From Rhizobiaceae bacterium (GTDB lineage: Bacteria; Pseudomonadota; Alphaproteobacteria; Rhizobiales; Rhizobiaceae), in assembly GCA_029233925.1 (NCBI GenBank), contig JARGOX010000002.1, positions 1 through 64,000 of the forward strand: a DNA stretch of 64,000 bases, given 5' to 3'. Shown here in pieces: positions 49,171 through 58,564 of the stretch. The notes beneath the pieces were generated by a model. That model saw only the letters and a program-made list of their open reading frames with translations, was not told where the DNA came from and made no database searches. A program made the position numbers and the translations under genes. Within the stretch, counting starts at the first letter, position 1, and every line of letters starts with the position of its first letter.

Positions 49171-49301
49171 CGCAGATTCTTTCGAGCGGTTCACGATCCG
49201 GTGACAGCCCGTTTATCCGAACTGATTTTTCTTCTTATCACCGGACCGGACAAATCAATAGTCCTGCTGCAAGCCTCACATTTGCCTGACTGAACCTGGG
49301 C

Positions 49302-50780
49302 CTATGGCGCGGTTTTTGCGACATAATGGGCCAGTGTTTGACGCGTCCCCTCATTCCAAAGTGAGCGCAACGACGAAGAAAAGGCCTGGACGAAGACTTC
49401 ATTGCCACCCAGCAGGCCGAATATATCCTGCATTTCCAGAAAGGCCGGCGGGTTGTCTTTTGCAAGCTGCGCCCTTTGGCGCAGATATTCCGCCTTGGCA
49501 TCCGCCACTTCCAGGGTGTTTCCCGCATCATCGGTGGCAAAACAATAGCGGCACCACAGTGCCACCTCGAGCGCCAGGCCATCGACAGGCAGGCCATTTT
49601 TGAGCCGGTCGGCAATCGTCGGCAAAATGAATTTGGGTTGCCGGTTCGAACCATCCAGACAAAGGCGCGGAATTGTATCGGCGACAGCCGCATTGGAAAA
49701 ACGCGTTTTTACCTTGGCGAAATAATCGGAAAAATCCACGCCAGGAACCAAGGGAACCGTTGGGATGATCTCCAGGGTTTCGACACTTTCGAGAAACCCG
49801 CTGACAAGCGGTTCAGCCATGGCATCGTGGACGAAATCAATCCCCATGAGCGCGGCCGGATAGGCAATGGACGCATGACCGCCATTGAGAATACGCAATT
49901 TCATCAATTCGTAAGGGGCAACATCATCAACGAATTCAACACCGACCTTCTCTAGCGCCGGACGGCCCTCAGGGAAATTGTCCTCCAATACCCATTGGCG
50001 AAACGGTTCGCAGGCCACCGGTGACGAATCGAGGATATCGAATTCTGCAGCGACTGTCTGGCGCATGCGATCTGATGTCGCCGGGGTGATGCAATCGACC
50101 ATGGAGTTTGGAAATGCGACATTGGCTTCAACCCAGGCGGCCAGTTCACCGGATATCAATTGCGCCAGGCCGATCATCGTCTGGCGGGTAATCTTGCCGT
50201 TTTCCGGCAGGTTGTCGCATGACATCACCGTGAACGGTGGCAGCCCCGCCTGCCGCCTTCTTTCAATCCCCGCCAGCAAAAGGCCAAAGACCGTTTTGGG
50301 CGCCTGCGGATTACGGCCATCGGCCAGCATCTCGGGATGATCCGACTGAAACCCACCGGTGGTTGCATCCAGATAGTAGCCGCCCTCGGTGATCGTCAGG
50401 GAAACAATGCGAATCTCCGGTTGTGCAAGGGCTTCGACAATCCGTGCGGGATCAATATCGATGAAATCCACCATTGCACCACACACTGTCGCGGTCAGGC
50501 CGCTGGGCTCGAGCTCGACAATCGTTGTGAGCCAGTCCTGATCATGCAGCTTGCGACGCATCTCGGCATCATTCGGCCGCGTGCCTGCGCCTATGATCGC
50601 CCAATCAAGGCTCTCACCAAGATCAAACAAACGATGAAGATAGATCGCCTGATGGGCGCGATGAAAATTGCCCACGCCCATGTGCAAAATGCCGGGACTG
50701 AGTTTTGACCGATCATATTTCGGAACGGAAACATTGCCGGGAAGGCGATCAAGGGATTGCTGGTTCAATTTTATCGGCAT
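49302..50780 (-). CDS. mtlK: Mannitol 2-dehydrogenase (long-chain polyol dehydrogenase)
   Basis: Oxidises mannitol to fructose with NAD; 492 residues. The N-terminal nucleotide site HMGVGNFHRAHQAIYLHRLF and the family motif LKLRILNGGHASIAYPA are present. Length and pattern fit the mannitol dehydrogenase family. It is the last gene of the smoEFGKS-mtlK operon, one base after smoS. Related enzymes act on arabitol or fructuronate, but the operon context favours mannitol. Confidence 0.94.
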   Translation of the reverse strand: MPIKLNQQSLDRLPGNVSVPKYDRSKLSPGILHMGVGNFHRAHQAIYLHRLFDLGESLDWAIIGAGTRPNDAEMRRKLHDQDWLTTIVELEPSGLTATVCGAMVDFIDIDPARIVEALAQPEIRIVSLTITEGGYYLDATTGGFQSDHPEMLADGRNPQAPKTVFGLLLAGIERRRQAGLPPFTVMSCDNLPENGKITRQTMIGLAQLISGELAAWVEANVAFPNSMVDCITPATSDRMRQTVAAEFDILDSSPVACEPFRQWVLEDNFPEGRPALEKVGVEFVDDVAPYELMKLRILNGGHASIAYPAALMGIDFVHDAMAEPLVSGFLESVETLEIIPTVPLVPGVDFSDYFAKVKTRFSNAAVADTIPRLCLDGSNRQPKFILPTIADRLKNGLPVDGLALEVALWCRYCFATDDAGNTLEVADAKAEYLRQRAQLAKDNPPAFLEMQDIFGLLGGNEVFVQAFSSSLRSLWNEGTRQTLAHYVAKTAP

Positions 50781-50782
50781 CT

Positions 50783-51559
50783 TCAGCTCATCCAGTTCCC
50801 GCCATCGACATTGTAGGTCTGGGCAACCACGTAGTCGGCCTCTGCGCTGGCGAGAAAAATCGCCATGCCTGTCAGATCTTCCGCTGTGCCCATGCGGCCA
50901 AAGGGCACGGCTTGGCCCACCAGTTTTTTCTTTTGTCCCGCCGGACGGTTTTCATATCGCGCAAACAACGCGTCGACTCCGTCCCAATGCTCACCATCGA
51001 CCACGCCGGGTGCGATTGCGTTGACATTGATGCCGTGGCTGATCAGGCTCAGGCCCGCTGATTGCGTCAGGCTGATCACCGCCGCCTTGGTCGCGCAATA
51101 GATGGCGACGAGCGGCTCACCGCGACGACCGGCCTGGCTGGCCATATTGATGATCTTGCCGCCCTGCCCGCGGGCGATCATTGATTTTGCCGCTGCCTGC
51201 AACATGAACAAGGTGCCGGCGAAATTGATGGCAAACAGCCTGTCATAGCTCTCACGGGAGATTTCGGTGATCGGTTGCAGGTCAAACAGGGCCGCATTGT
51301 TGATGAGAATATCCACACCACCAGCGCGGGCTTCGACCACGCCAAGGGCTGCATCGATGGAAGTCTGGTCTGTCACGTCGAGGCGAACTGCATAGGCAGA
51401 AGGGCCAATCGCCTCGGCGGTCGCCTCGGCCCGCTCGAGATCGATATCGGCAACCGCAACAATTGCCCCTTCTCTTGCATAGGCCTCGGCGAAGGCTTTT
51501 CCAATGCCGCGGGCGGAACCCGTGATAATGGCCGACTTTCCGGAGAGGCGGTCCATCAA
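50783..51559 (-). CDS. smoS: Sorbitol dehydrogenase (short-chain dehydrogenase)
   Basis: Oxidises sorbitol to fructose; 258 residues. It has the SDR cofactor loop [15 protein letters not shown] motif, catalytic Ser in [10 protein letters not shown], and YCATK with Tyr and Lys. Similarity to rhizobial/Rhodobacter SmoS and its place in the operon support the substrate. The ATG overlaps the smoK stop (ATGATGG), and the stop is 2 bases before mtlK. Confidence 0.93.
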   Translation of the reverse strand: MMDRLSGKSAIITGSARGIGKAFAEAYAREGAIVAVADIDLERAEATAEAIGPSAYAVRLDVTDQTSIDAALGVVEARAGGVDILINNAALFDLQPITEISRESYDRLFAINFAGTLFMLQAAAKSMIARGQGGKIINMASQAGRRGEPLVAIYCATKAAVISLTQSAGLSLISHGINVNAIAPGVVDGEHWDGVDALFARYENRPAGQKKKLVGQAVPFGRMGTAEDLTGMAIFLASAEADYVVAQTYNVDGGNWMS

Positions 51560-52554
51560 AGGGCATTTCCGGACTTGTCGAACCGATAGATCTTGTCAGG
51601 TGCCGGTGTCAGCGAGACGCTGTCTCCGTGCCGCAACGCCACTTCGCCATCCGCACGCACGGTGATGCTGTCCATGCCTTCGACATTGACCCGCAAGAAC
51701 GTGTCCGATCCCAGATGTTCGGAAACACCGACAATACCGTTGAATGTTCCACCGGACTGCGAAATGGCAATATGTTCGGGCCGAAAGCCGATTGTTTCCG
51801 CACCGTGTTTTTGCGCATGGGCCCCGGTGACAAAGTTCATTTTGGGCGAGCCGATGAATCCCGCGACAAATTGATTGGCCGGCTTGTGGTAGAGCTCAAG
51901 CGGTGAACCGACCTGTTCAATACGGCCGGCCTGCAGAACGACGATCTTGTCGGCCATGGTCATGGCTTCCACCTGATCATGCGTCACATAGATCATTGTC
52001 GTCTTGAGGGTCTGGTGCAATTCGGAAATTTCCAGCCGCATGTTGACGCGCAGCGCTGCATCGAGATTGGACAGGGGCTCATCGAACAGGAAGGCATCGG
52101 GCTCACGCACAATGGCCCGTCCGATGGCAACGCGCTGACGCTGTCCGCCGGACAATTGACCCGGACGGCGGTCAAGATAATCGGTCAGGTTCAGAACCGC
52201 TGCAGCCGCCTCCACCTTGGCGTCACGATCCTGTAGGGGCAGTTTGGCCATTTTCAGCGGAAAGGCGATGTTCTTGCGCACCGACATATGCGGGTAGAGC
52301 GCATAGGACTGGAAAACCATCGCCAGGCCGCGCTTGGCCGGCGGCGTTTGCGTCGCATCAACGCCATTGATTTCAATCATGCCGCTGGTCACATCTTCCA
52401 GACCGGCGATCAGGCGCAGCAAGGTCGATTTACCGCATCCCGATGGGCCGACAAAGACGACGAATTCCCCGTCGCTGATTTCCAGATCCAATGGCTGGAT
52501 CACCTCAGTGGCGCCGAAGCTCTTGGTGATCTGTTTGAGTGTTATGCTTCCCAT
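51556..52554 (-). CDS. smoK: Sorbitol/mannitol ABC transporter ATP-binding protein
   Basis: MalK-type ATPase that energises the hexitol importer; 332 residues. Walker [10 protein letters not shown], signature LSGGQRQR and Walker [15 protein letters not shown] are complete. A C-terminal TOBE-type regulatory domain follows. The ATG at 52554 ([14 protein letters not shown]) is 8 bases after smoG; the frame extends upstream into smoG but is not real. Confidence 0.95.
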   Translation of the reverse strand: MGSITLKQITKSFGATEVIQPLDLEISDGEFVVFVGPSGCGKSTLLRLIAGLEDVTSGMIEINGVDATQTPPAKRGLAMVFQSYALYPHMSVRKNIAFPLKMAKLPLQDRDAKVEAAAAVLNLTDYLDRRPGQLSGGQRQRVAIGRAIVREPDAFLFDEPLSNLDAALRVNMRLEISELHQTLKTTMIYVTHDQVEAMTMADKIVVLQAGRIEQVGSPLELYHKPANQFVAGFIGSPKMNFVTGAHAQKHGAETIGFRPEHIAISQSGGTFNGIVGVSEHLGSDTFLRVNVEGMDSITVRADGEVALRHGDSVSLTPAPDKIYRFDKSGNAL

Positions 52555-52562
52555 GATCAATC

Positions 52563-53393
52563 CTATTTCACTGCGCCGAATGTCAGACCACGCACCAATT
52601 GTTTCTGACTGAACCAACCCAAGATCAGGATCGGTGCAATCGCCATGGTCGATGCGGCAGAGAGCTTGGCGTAGAAGAGCCCTTCCGGGCTGGAATAGCT
52701 GGCTATGAATGCAGTCAGCGGTGCAGCCTTGGCGGCCGTCAGATTGAGCGTCCAGAATGCCTCGTTCCAGGCAAGGATCACATTCAACAGAAGCGTCGAT
52801 GCAATGCCCGGGATCGCCATCGGCGTCAGAACGTAGATGATCTCGTCCCACAATTGGGCGCCATCCATGCGTGATGCTTCGAGAATCTCACCGGGTATCT
52901 CACGAAAATAGGTGAACAGCATCCAGATGATGATCGGCAGATTGACGAGGGTCAGCACAATGACCAGACCTGTTCTGGTGTCCAGCAAACCGGTGTCGCG
53001 GAACAACAGGTAGATCGGGATCAGCACGCCGACCGGCGGCAGCATCTTGGTCGAAAGCATCCACATCAGGATGTCCTTGGTGCGCTTGGCCGGCACAAAG
53101 GCCATGGACCAGGCGGCCGGTATGGCGATCAACAGGCCAAGGAGCGTTGAACCAAGAGAGATGATCACCGAATTGGAGAAGTGGCGGAAGTAATTCGAGC
53201 GCTCCTGCACTTCACCATAATTTTCCAGTGTCCAGTCAAACATGAACAGGGAAGGCGGTGACGCAATGGCCTCTGCCTCGGTCTTGAAGCTGGTCAGGAT
53301 CGTCCAGAGGATCGGGAAGAAAATCGCCAGACCAATGGCCCAGGCCAGCAGCGTGACAACAACCTGGCGACGACGCGAAATTGAGCGAGCCAT
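52563..53393 (-). CDS. smoG: Sorbitol/mannitol ABC transporter permease
   Basis: Inner-membrane permease of the MalG type; 276 residues with six hydrophobic segments. The EAA loop that contacts the ATPase reads [26 protein letters not shown]. It is 3 bases after smoF and forms the channel with it. Confidence 0.93.
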   Translation of the reverse strand: MARSISRRRQVVVTLLAWAIGLAIFFPILWTILTSFKTEAEAIASPPSLFMFDWTLENYGEVQERSNYFRHFSNSVIISLGSTLLGLLIAIPAAWSMAFVPAKRTKDILMWMLSTKMLPPVGVLIPIYLLFRDTGLLDTRTGLVIVLTLVNLPIIIWMLFTYFREIPGEILEASRMDGAQLWDEIIYVLTPMAIPGIASTLLLNVILAWNEAFWTLNLTAAKAAPLTAFIASYSSPEGLFYAKLSAASTMAIAPILILGWFSQKQLVRGLTFGAVK

Positions 53394-53396
53394 GGG

Positions 53397-54269
53397 TTAC
53401 GCCTCCAGGTTCTTGCCGATCATCCGCATCAGGAAGATCGCAACAATATTGGCCAGGATGACTGCAATGATACCGCCGGCAGATCCGCCCCCGACATCAA
53501 ACTGGAGCAGAGATTGGGCATAGACCAGGTAGGTAATATTGGTCGATGCATAGCCGGGTCCACCATTGGTGGTCACCAGAATTTCGGCGAAGATGGACAA
53601 TAGAAATATTGTCTGAATGAGAACGACCACCGTTATGGCCCGCGACAGATGTGGCAGCACCAGATAGAAAAAGCGGCTGAATGGTCCGGCTCCATCCATC
53701 TCGGAGGCATCCATTTGCTCCTGATCCATCGACTGCAGCGCGGTCAGCAGTATCAGCGCCGCAAAGGGCAGCCATTGCCAGGCGACAATCAGAATGATGG
53801 AAAACAGCGGCGCATGGGCCAGAAAGTCAAAGGGTTGCAATCCAAGCGCCTTGGCCGCATGGGCAAACAACCCGTTGACCGGGTTCATGAACATGTTTTT
53901 CCAGACAAGGGCGGAAACGGTCGGCATGACGAAAAATGGCGCCAGGACAAGAATGCGCACGATGCCCTGCCCCCAGATGGGCTGATCAAGCAGCAGGGCC
54001 AGCAAGGTTCCACCGATAATGGTGATCAGCAACACACCGCCAACCAGCAGCAAAGTATTGGTGAGCGCAGCAAAGAAGGCCGGATCGGTCAGGAAATATT
54101 CGTAGTTGCTCCAGCCGGCCCAGGCATCAATGGCCGGATTCAACAGGTTGTAGCGCAGGAATGAGAAATAGATCGTCATCGAAAGCGGGACGATCATCCA
54201 TGCCAAAAGCAGCAATACGGCGGGCGACAGCATGAATCGCGCGGCAACACGTGAGTGGGTTGTGGCCAT
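53397..54269 (-). CDS. smoF: Sorbitol/mannitol ABC transporter permease
   Basis: Inner-membrane permease of the MalF type; 290 residues with six hydrophobic segments. The EAA loop is DASEMDGAGPFSRFFYLVLPHLSRAI. The ATG at 54269 (MATTHSRVAARFMLSP) is used. A stem-loop lies between it and smoE. Confidence 0.93.
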   Translation of the reverse strand: MATTHSRVAARFMLSPAVLLLLAWMIVPLSMTIYFSFLRYNLLNPAIDAWAGWSNYEYFLTDPAFFAALTNTLLLVGGVLLITIIGGTLLALLLDQPIWGQGIVRILVLAPFFVMPTVSALVWKNMFMNPVNGLFAHAAKALGLQPFDFLAHAPLFSIILIVAWQWLPFAALILLTALQSMDQEQMDASEMDGAGPFSRFFYLVLPHLSRAITVVVLIQTIFLLSIFAEILVTTNGGPGYASTNITYLVYAQSLLQFDVGGGSAGGIIAVILANIVAIFLMRMIGKNLEA

Positions 54270-54358
54270 GGTCCTGCACCGGGTTAGAGAGCGTATGGTG
54301 GACAGATCGGATAGAGCGGGTCTTCCACCCCGAAATAGCAATAATCAAACAGAGACTG

Positions 54359-54389
54359 AAAAAGGGGCCGGCCCGGTCGGACCGGCCCC
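54359..54389 (-). terminator. Hairpin between smoE and smoF (partial terminator or RNA stabiliser)
   Basis: On the minus strand GGGGCCGG/CCGGCCCC, an eight-base perfect GC stem (54382-54389 and 54364-54371), followed by five T (54363-54359). It lies 16 bases after the smoE stop inside the operon. Such hairpins after binding-protein genes raise their level relative to permeases. Confidence 0.8.
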
Positions 54390-54405
54390 CCCGGGGGGAG
54401 GACGG

Positions 54406-55716
54406 TTACTTGATGTAGCCAGCCCTTTTCATTTCGCGTTCGGTCAGCGACTGAGCGCTGGCGAGCGCGTCATCCACACTGACCGTTCCGGCAAGCGCCG
54501 CAGAGAACTGCTGGCCGACCGAAGTAGCGATACCTTGAAATTCAGGAATGGCGACGAATTGCACACCAACATAGGGCACCGGATCAACCGTCGGATTGTT
54601 CGGGTCGGCAGAGTTGATGCTGTCCAGTGTCATCTTGGCAAAGGGTACCTTTGCATATTCCGGATTCTCGTAGAGCGATGTGCGTGTTCCGGGAGGCACA
54701 TTTGCCCAGCCTTCGTTTTCAGCGACAAGTGCCAGATATTCCTTGGACGTGGCCCATTCGACAAACTTCTTGGCAGCATCCTGCTTCTGAGTACCGGCGG
54801 GAATGGCCAGGCTCCAGGCCCACAACCAGTTGCCTCTTTTGCCAAGCCCGTTGTCCGGCGCAAGAGCAAAGCCGACCTTGTCTGCAACCTGACTGTCTTT
54901 CGGGTTCGTCACGAAGGACGCTGCAACCGTTGCATCAATCCACATGCCGCATTTTCCCGACTGGAAGAGCGACAGATTCTCATTGAAACCGTTTGATGAT
55001 GCTCCGGGAGGGCCCGCGTCGTTCATCAGATCGATGTAGAAATTCAGCGTGTTCTTCCAGGCGTCACCGTCGAATTGCGGCTTCCAGTCCATATCGAACC
55101 ATCTTGCTCCAAAGGAGTTGGCGGTTGCCGTCAGAAGCGCCATATTCTCGCCCCAGCCGGCCTTGCCACGCAGGCAGACGCCGTAAATCTCATTGTCCTT
55201 GTCGGTCATGGCGCGCGCTGCCTTGCCGATGAAGTCCCATGTGGGCGCATCCGGCATTTCAAGCCCGGCCTTTTCCATCAGGTCCTTGCGGTACATGACC
55301 ATCGAGCTTTCGCCATAGAAAGGTGCCGCGTAAAGCTCGCCACCAATCGTCAGACCACCGCGAATGGCAGGCAGAAGATCATCCATGTCGTAGGATTCGG
55401 GCAGGTCATTGAGCGATACCAGCCAATCCTGTTTCGCCCAGATTGGAACCTCATAGGTGCCGATGGTCATCACATCATACTGACCGCCCTTGGTGGCGAT
55501 ATCGGTGGTCACGCGCTGACGCAGGATATTTTCTTCCAGCGTCACCCATTCCAGTTCAATGCCTGGATTCTTTGCTGTGAAATCATCGGTCAGCTTCTGC
55601 ATGCGGACCATGTCGCCATTGTTGACGGTGGCGATGGTGATTTTTTCTGCCATCGCTCCGGTCGCCAACAATGACAGAGCGGACGCGCCCATCAGGGCGC
55701 GAGTAAAGTAATTCAT
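54406..55716 (-). CDS. smoE: Sorbitol/mannitol ABC transporter substrate-binding protein
   Basis: Periplasmic hexitol receptor; 436 residues with a Sec signal peptide (about 1-23, ending GAMA-EK). The mature part has the extracellular solute-binding family 1 pattern (ITIATVNNGDMVRMQKLTDDFTAKNPGIELEW). GGGAGG precedes the ATG. First gene of the transport operon, behind a strong promoter and operator-like palindrome. The exact sugar is inferred from the operon. Confidence 0.94.
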   Translation of the reverse strand: MNYFTRALMGASALSLLATGAMAEKITIATVNNGDMVRMQKLTDDFTAKNPGIELEWVTLEENILRQRVTTDIATKGGQYDVMTIGTYEVPIWAKQDWLVSLNDLPESYDMDDLLPAIRGGLTIGGELYAAPFYGESSMVMYRKDLMEKAGLEMPDAPTWDFIGKAARAMTDKDNEIYGVCLRGKAGWGENMALLTATANSFGARWFDMDWKPQFDGDAWKNTLNFYIDLMNDAGPPGASSNGFNENLSLFQSGKCGMWIDATVAASFVTNPKDSQVADKVGFALAPDNGLGKRGNWLWAWSLAIPAGTQKQDAAKKFVEWATSKEYLALVAENEGWANVPPGTRTSLYENPEYAKVPFAKMTLDSINSADPNNPTVDPVPYVGVQFVAIPEFQGIATSVGQQFSAALAGTVSVDDALASAQSLTEREMKRAGYIK

Positions 55717-55740
55717 GAATTCCTCCCAATGCACTGAGCA

Positions 55741-55761
55741 TTTGCTAGTGTCTGGGGCAAA
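55741..55761. promoter_or_regulatory. Inverted repeat at the smoE transcription start, probable SmoC operator
   Basis: TTTGC (55741-55745) and GCAAA (55757-55761) form a perfect inverted repeat with an 11-base spacer, overlapping the -10 element and the expected start site. A further TAAAT/ATTTA palindrome lies in the promoter spacer. The adjacent SorC-type regulator is the obvious candidate to bind. Confidence 0.6.
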
Positions 55762-55789
55762 TACTCGCTAAATCGTGCATTTATGTCAA
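55761..55789 (-). promoter_or_regulatory. Promoter of the smoE operon
   Basis: On the minus strand a perfect TTGACA (55789-55784) and GAGTAT (55766-55761) are spaced by 17 bases. Transcription would start near 55753, about 35 bases before the smoE ATG. Confidence 0.7.
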
Positions 55790-55876
55790 CAAAAAACTGC
55801 ACGGAAACCCCGCCACCTGTTGAGGGTTTTGCAAAACTCTTTTCAATTCAAAGGATTAATTGAGGCAGATTTTTGC

Positions 55877-56833
55877 CTAGGATTCGAGCAAAAGCTCGGC
55901 TGTCGTCTCATTCGTGATCAGAGAATTTACAATTTTACCGCGAAAGGCTCCCAGAAGCGCTTTGGCTTTGGATTCGCCAGCGGCAACGCAAATAACCGGG
56001 TTCGTCTGATTTGGCATCAGCGGTGCACTGGCCACACGGTCGTTGATATGACCGTCAATCAGCTCACCGTTTCGATCGAATATCCAACTGGTTATTTCAC
56101 CAACCGCACCGGCGCGCGCCAGCGCCCTGGCTTCATCACGGGCGACGAATCCATCCATCACCAGCGGCGAATCATCACCGATACCGCCAATGCCGACAAA
56201 TGTGACATCGGCCTGACGGGCAAGTTCGAGGATATTGTGAACCGGCTCCTGATTGTGCAGCACGCGTTTTTCCTCGATTGTCCGCGCCAGTACGGGCAAG
56301 GGCATCGGAAAATGTTTGGCATTGACCCGCTCGGCGAGGCGAATGACCACATTATAGGCTGTCGCCGATCCATCGGACATCATGTTTCCAAGCAGCGATA
56401 CGATGCGATGCTGGGGACAGTCCATCGGCGGAAGCTGTTCGACACAGGCACGCAATGCGCGGCCTGTTCCGATGGCCAATATCTTGGGATGGCTGGATTT
56501 GAGATGCCGCTCCATTTCCGCCGCGCCGGCCTGCGCTATCCCGACAACGGAATTGGGCGCTTCGGGATCGCTCGGAACGACTTCACAGGCCAGCAGATCA
56601 AAACGTTCCTTGACCCGGGCGGCCAGTTCCATGCAATGGGCGATCGGATGATCCAGCCGCACCTTGACCAGACGCTCGCTGACCGCAAGTGAAACCAGCC
56701 TTTGGGCCGATTGTCTCGACACACCAAGTTTGCGGGCGATCTCATCCTGGGTATTGCCAGCGACATAATAGAGCCATCCGGCGCGCGCAGCATCGTCGAG
56801 GCGGCTTGGGTCGTTGTCGCTTGGTTTGGCCAT
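55877..56833 (-). CDS. smoC: SorC/DeoR-type sugar-binding transcriptional regulator
   Basis: A 318-residue regulator. The N-terminal helix-turn-helix (NTQDEIARKLGVSRQSAQRLVSLAV) is followed by a SorC-type sugar-binding domain (LAIGTGRALRACVEQLP, VGIGGIGDDSPLV, DICGH-like DGHIND). It lies immediately upstream of smoE in the same direction, with 160 bases between, and most likely controls the operon in response to a hexitol or its phosphate. Whether it represses or activates is not visible. Confidence 0.9.
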   Translation of the reverse strand: MAKPSDNDPSRLDDAARAGWLYYVAGNTQDEIARKLGVSRQSAQRLVSLAVSERLVKVRLDHPIAHCMELAARVKERFDLLACEVVPSDPEAPNSVVGIAQAGAAEMERHLKSSHPKILAIGTGRALRACVEQLPPMDCPQHRIVSLLGNMMSDGSATAYNVVIRLAERVNAKHFPMPLPVLARTIEEKRVLHNQEPVHNILELARQADVTFVGIGGIGDDSPLVMDGFVARDEARALARAGAVGEITSWIFDRNGELIDGHINDRVASAPLMPNQTNPVICVAAGESKAKALLGAFRGKIVNSLITNETTAELLLES

Positions 56834-56981
56834 CGGATTTGCCCTGCGGTCTGTTGCGATCGACGAGTCGAATCATGCAAGCGTCATATGGCCTGAGCGA
56901 TCACGGTGCAAGTATCACAGCGCCGATGTGCCCGCCGTGAAGCACAGTGTTGGCAAATGTGAGTCAGGTCCGGCAGTGGTT

Positions 56982-57671
56982 TCAACGCAGGATTTGGGCG
57001 CGTTTCAAAGCGGGCATCAGATCAAAAAAGCCATTCCAGGAATCAAATTGGACATGCGCGTCGCGCGCCCTGAAAGCGACGGGTTGCGTGGATTTCAGAT
57101 GGCTTGCGCCCCGGTAATGCCAGACAATCATGCCCGCTGCACGCGCCGCCTCAAGCCCTGGCTGACTGTCTTCAATGACCAGACAGTTTTGTGGCAATAC
57201 GCCTTCACATTTTGCCACATGCAAAAAAAGATCAGGCGCCGGCTTGCCGCGCGCGACGAGAGAAGCCGTATAGATTTTTTGATCGAAATAACGCGCAAGG
57301 CCGCTGATCTGCATAGATTTGTTTGCCCGCTCAGGACTGCTGCTTGTGGCAACGCAGGCAGGCACCGCCAATTCGGTCAGTACCTGTTCAATGCCCGGTG
57401 TCGGCAGCAGGCCTTCTTCAAACCGCACAAGCAGTTCGCTGCGGTAAGTCTGTTCGAATCCCTGCGGCAGCACGGTTGAGAACTGTTCGCGAATCAGCGC
57501 TGCAACAGTCGGAAAACTCCTGCCCAGAAAGTGTTTCTGAACGTGGTCGAGATCAATGGTAATTCCCAGATCGGCCAGAAGCCCGATCAAGGTCTGTGCA
57601 CTGAGGATTTCACTGTCGATGAGAACACCGTCGCAATCGAAAATGACAAGATCGACCCTTTGTTGCGCCAT
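56982..57671 (-). CDS. HAD-superfamily phosphatase (beta-phosphoglucomutase-like)
   Basis: A 229-residue HAD hydrolase. The nucleophile motif FDCDGVLIDSE starts at residue 10, with SSSPER and GKPAPDLFLHVA as motifs II/III and VIEDSQPGLEAARAAGM as motif IV. It sits 148 bases upstream of smoC on the same strand and could act on a hexitol or ketose phosphate, but this is context only. Start at the ATG at 57671. Confidence 0.88.
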   Translation of the reverse strand: MAQQRVDLVIFDCDGVLIDSEILSAQTLIGLLADLGITIDLDHVQKHFLGRSFPTVAALIREQFSTVLPQGFEQTYRSELLVRFEEGLLPTPGIEQVLTELAVPACVATSSSPERANKSMQISGLARYFDQKIYTASLVARGKPAPDLFLHVAKCEGVLPQNCLVIEDSQPGLEAARAAGMIVWHYRGASHLKSTQPVAFRARDAHVQFDSWNGFFDLMPALKRAQILR

Positions 57672-57802
57672 GGTATCCCTGATCGCTATTGTGACATGGT
57701 CATCTGCAAGAGCCGCACCGCGTTCCCGGTTCACGGCTCTCCGCAAATCCGATCATACAGGTGTGAAAGCGTTATGGAATATCCTGCCCCGCGTTTGTAA
57801 GA

Positions 57803-58366
57803 TTATTTGAAGGCTTCGCCCGGATAGGCGCCCCAGATTTCATTCTGGGCAACCCAGCCTTTTGCACCGTCAATCTCGCTGCGGCACCAGGTGCCGTTGC
57901 ACTCGCTGATATTGACGACAACACCGGGCTCGAGCATTGCAAGCAGGGTGGCGCTCACCTGCGGCCTGGCACGCAATTGCACATAGACCTTGTCCTGCCC
58001 GCGTTTCCAAGGCGCGACAATCGCCGTGCGCTCGCCGGTCAGCAGCGATTTGTGGATCCAGCCTTCCGTGCCTTCGGGGTCACGCACACGACGCCAATGG
58101 TCATATTCCTGGATGATCTCCATGGGAATTCCCGAACGGGTATACATCCACTCGACCGCATAATCGCGGCTCGGACCAATGCGCAGGTTGACCCGTCGCG
58201 CCTTGAGACTGACGAACCGCGGCAGCGGCAGGCCACTGGCACCCTGCGCCACGCTTTGTGCATGGGCAGGTGGACCGGCCAGCGTGACAGGGATTATCAG
58301 CAACGCCAGCGTAGAACAAACAGCCAAAAATCTGGTGACGGTTGTGGCATTCATAGCAGCCTCCAT
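57803..58366 (-). CDS. Secreted SH3-domain (SH3b) protein
   Basis: A 187-residue exported protein. An N-terminal hydrophobic signal (TRFLAVCSTLALLIIPVTLAGPPAHAQS) leads to two bacterial SH3-like segments (SLKARRVNLRIGPSRDYAVEWMYTRSGIPMEI and VYVQLRARPQVSATLLAMLEPGVVVNISECNGTWCRSEIDG). Likely periplasmic and peptidoglycan-associated, function unknown. ATG at 58366 with GAGG upstream; ATG at 58354 is also possible. Confidence 0.88.
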   Translation of the reverse strand: MEAAMNATTVTRFLAVCSTLALLIIPVTLAGPPAHAQSVAQGASGLPLPRFVSLKARRVNLRIGPSRDYAVEWMYTRSGIPMEIIQEYDHWRRVRDPEGTEGWIHKSLLTGERTAIVAPWKRGQDKVYVQLRARPQVSATLLAMLEPGVVVNISECNGTWCRSEIDGAKGWVAQNEIWGAYPGEAFK

Positions 58367-58564
58367 CGGTTTTTCCTCACCGAACCGGAGAGCCATTCAG
58401 GCTGCGGTCGGCGCATTCGACAAAATTCCCCTCAATGCGACACGAGTTTTCTTTGTCTTCACGCATTCGTCTGGTAAAAACAATTCGTGCGCCGGAGAAA
58501 CAATTGTTACCCAACAATGTCACATCTTGGTTAAAGAGCTCTCAACAAGGAGCCGTTTGAGGAA

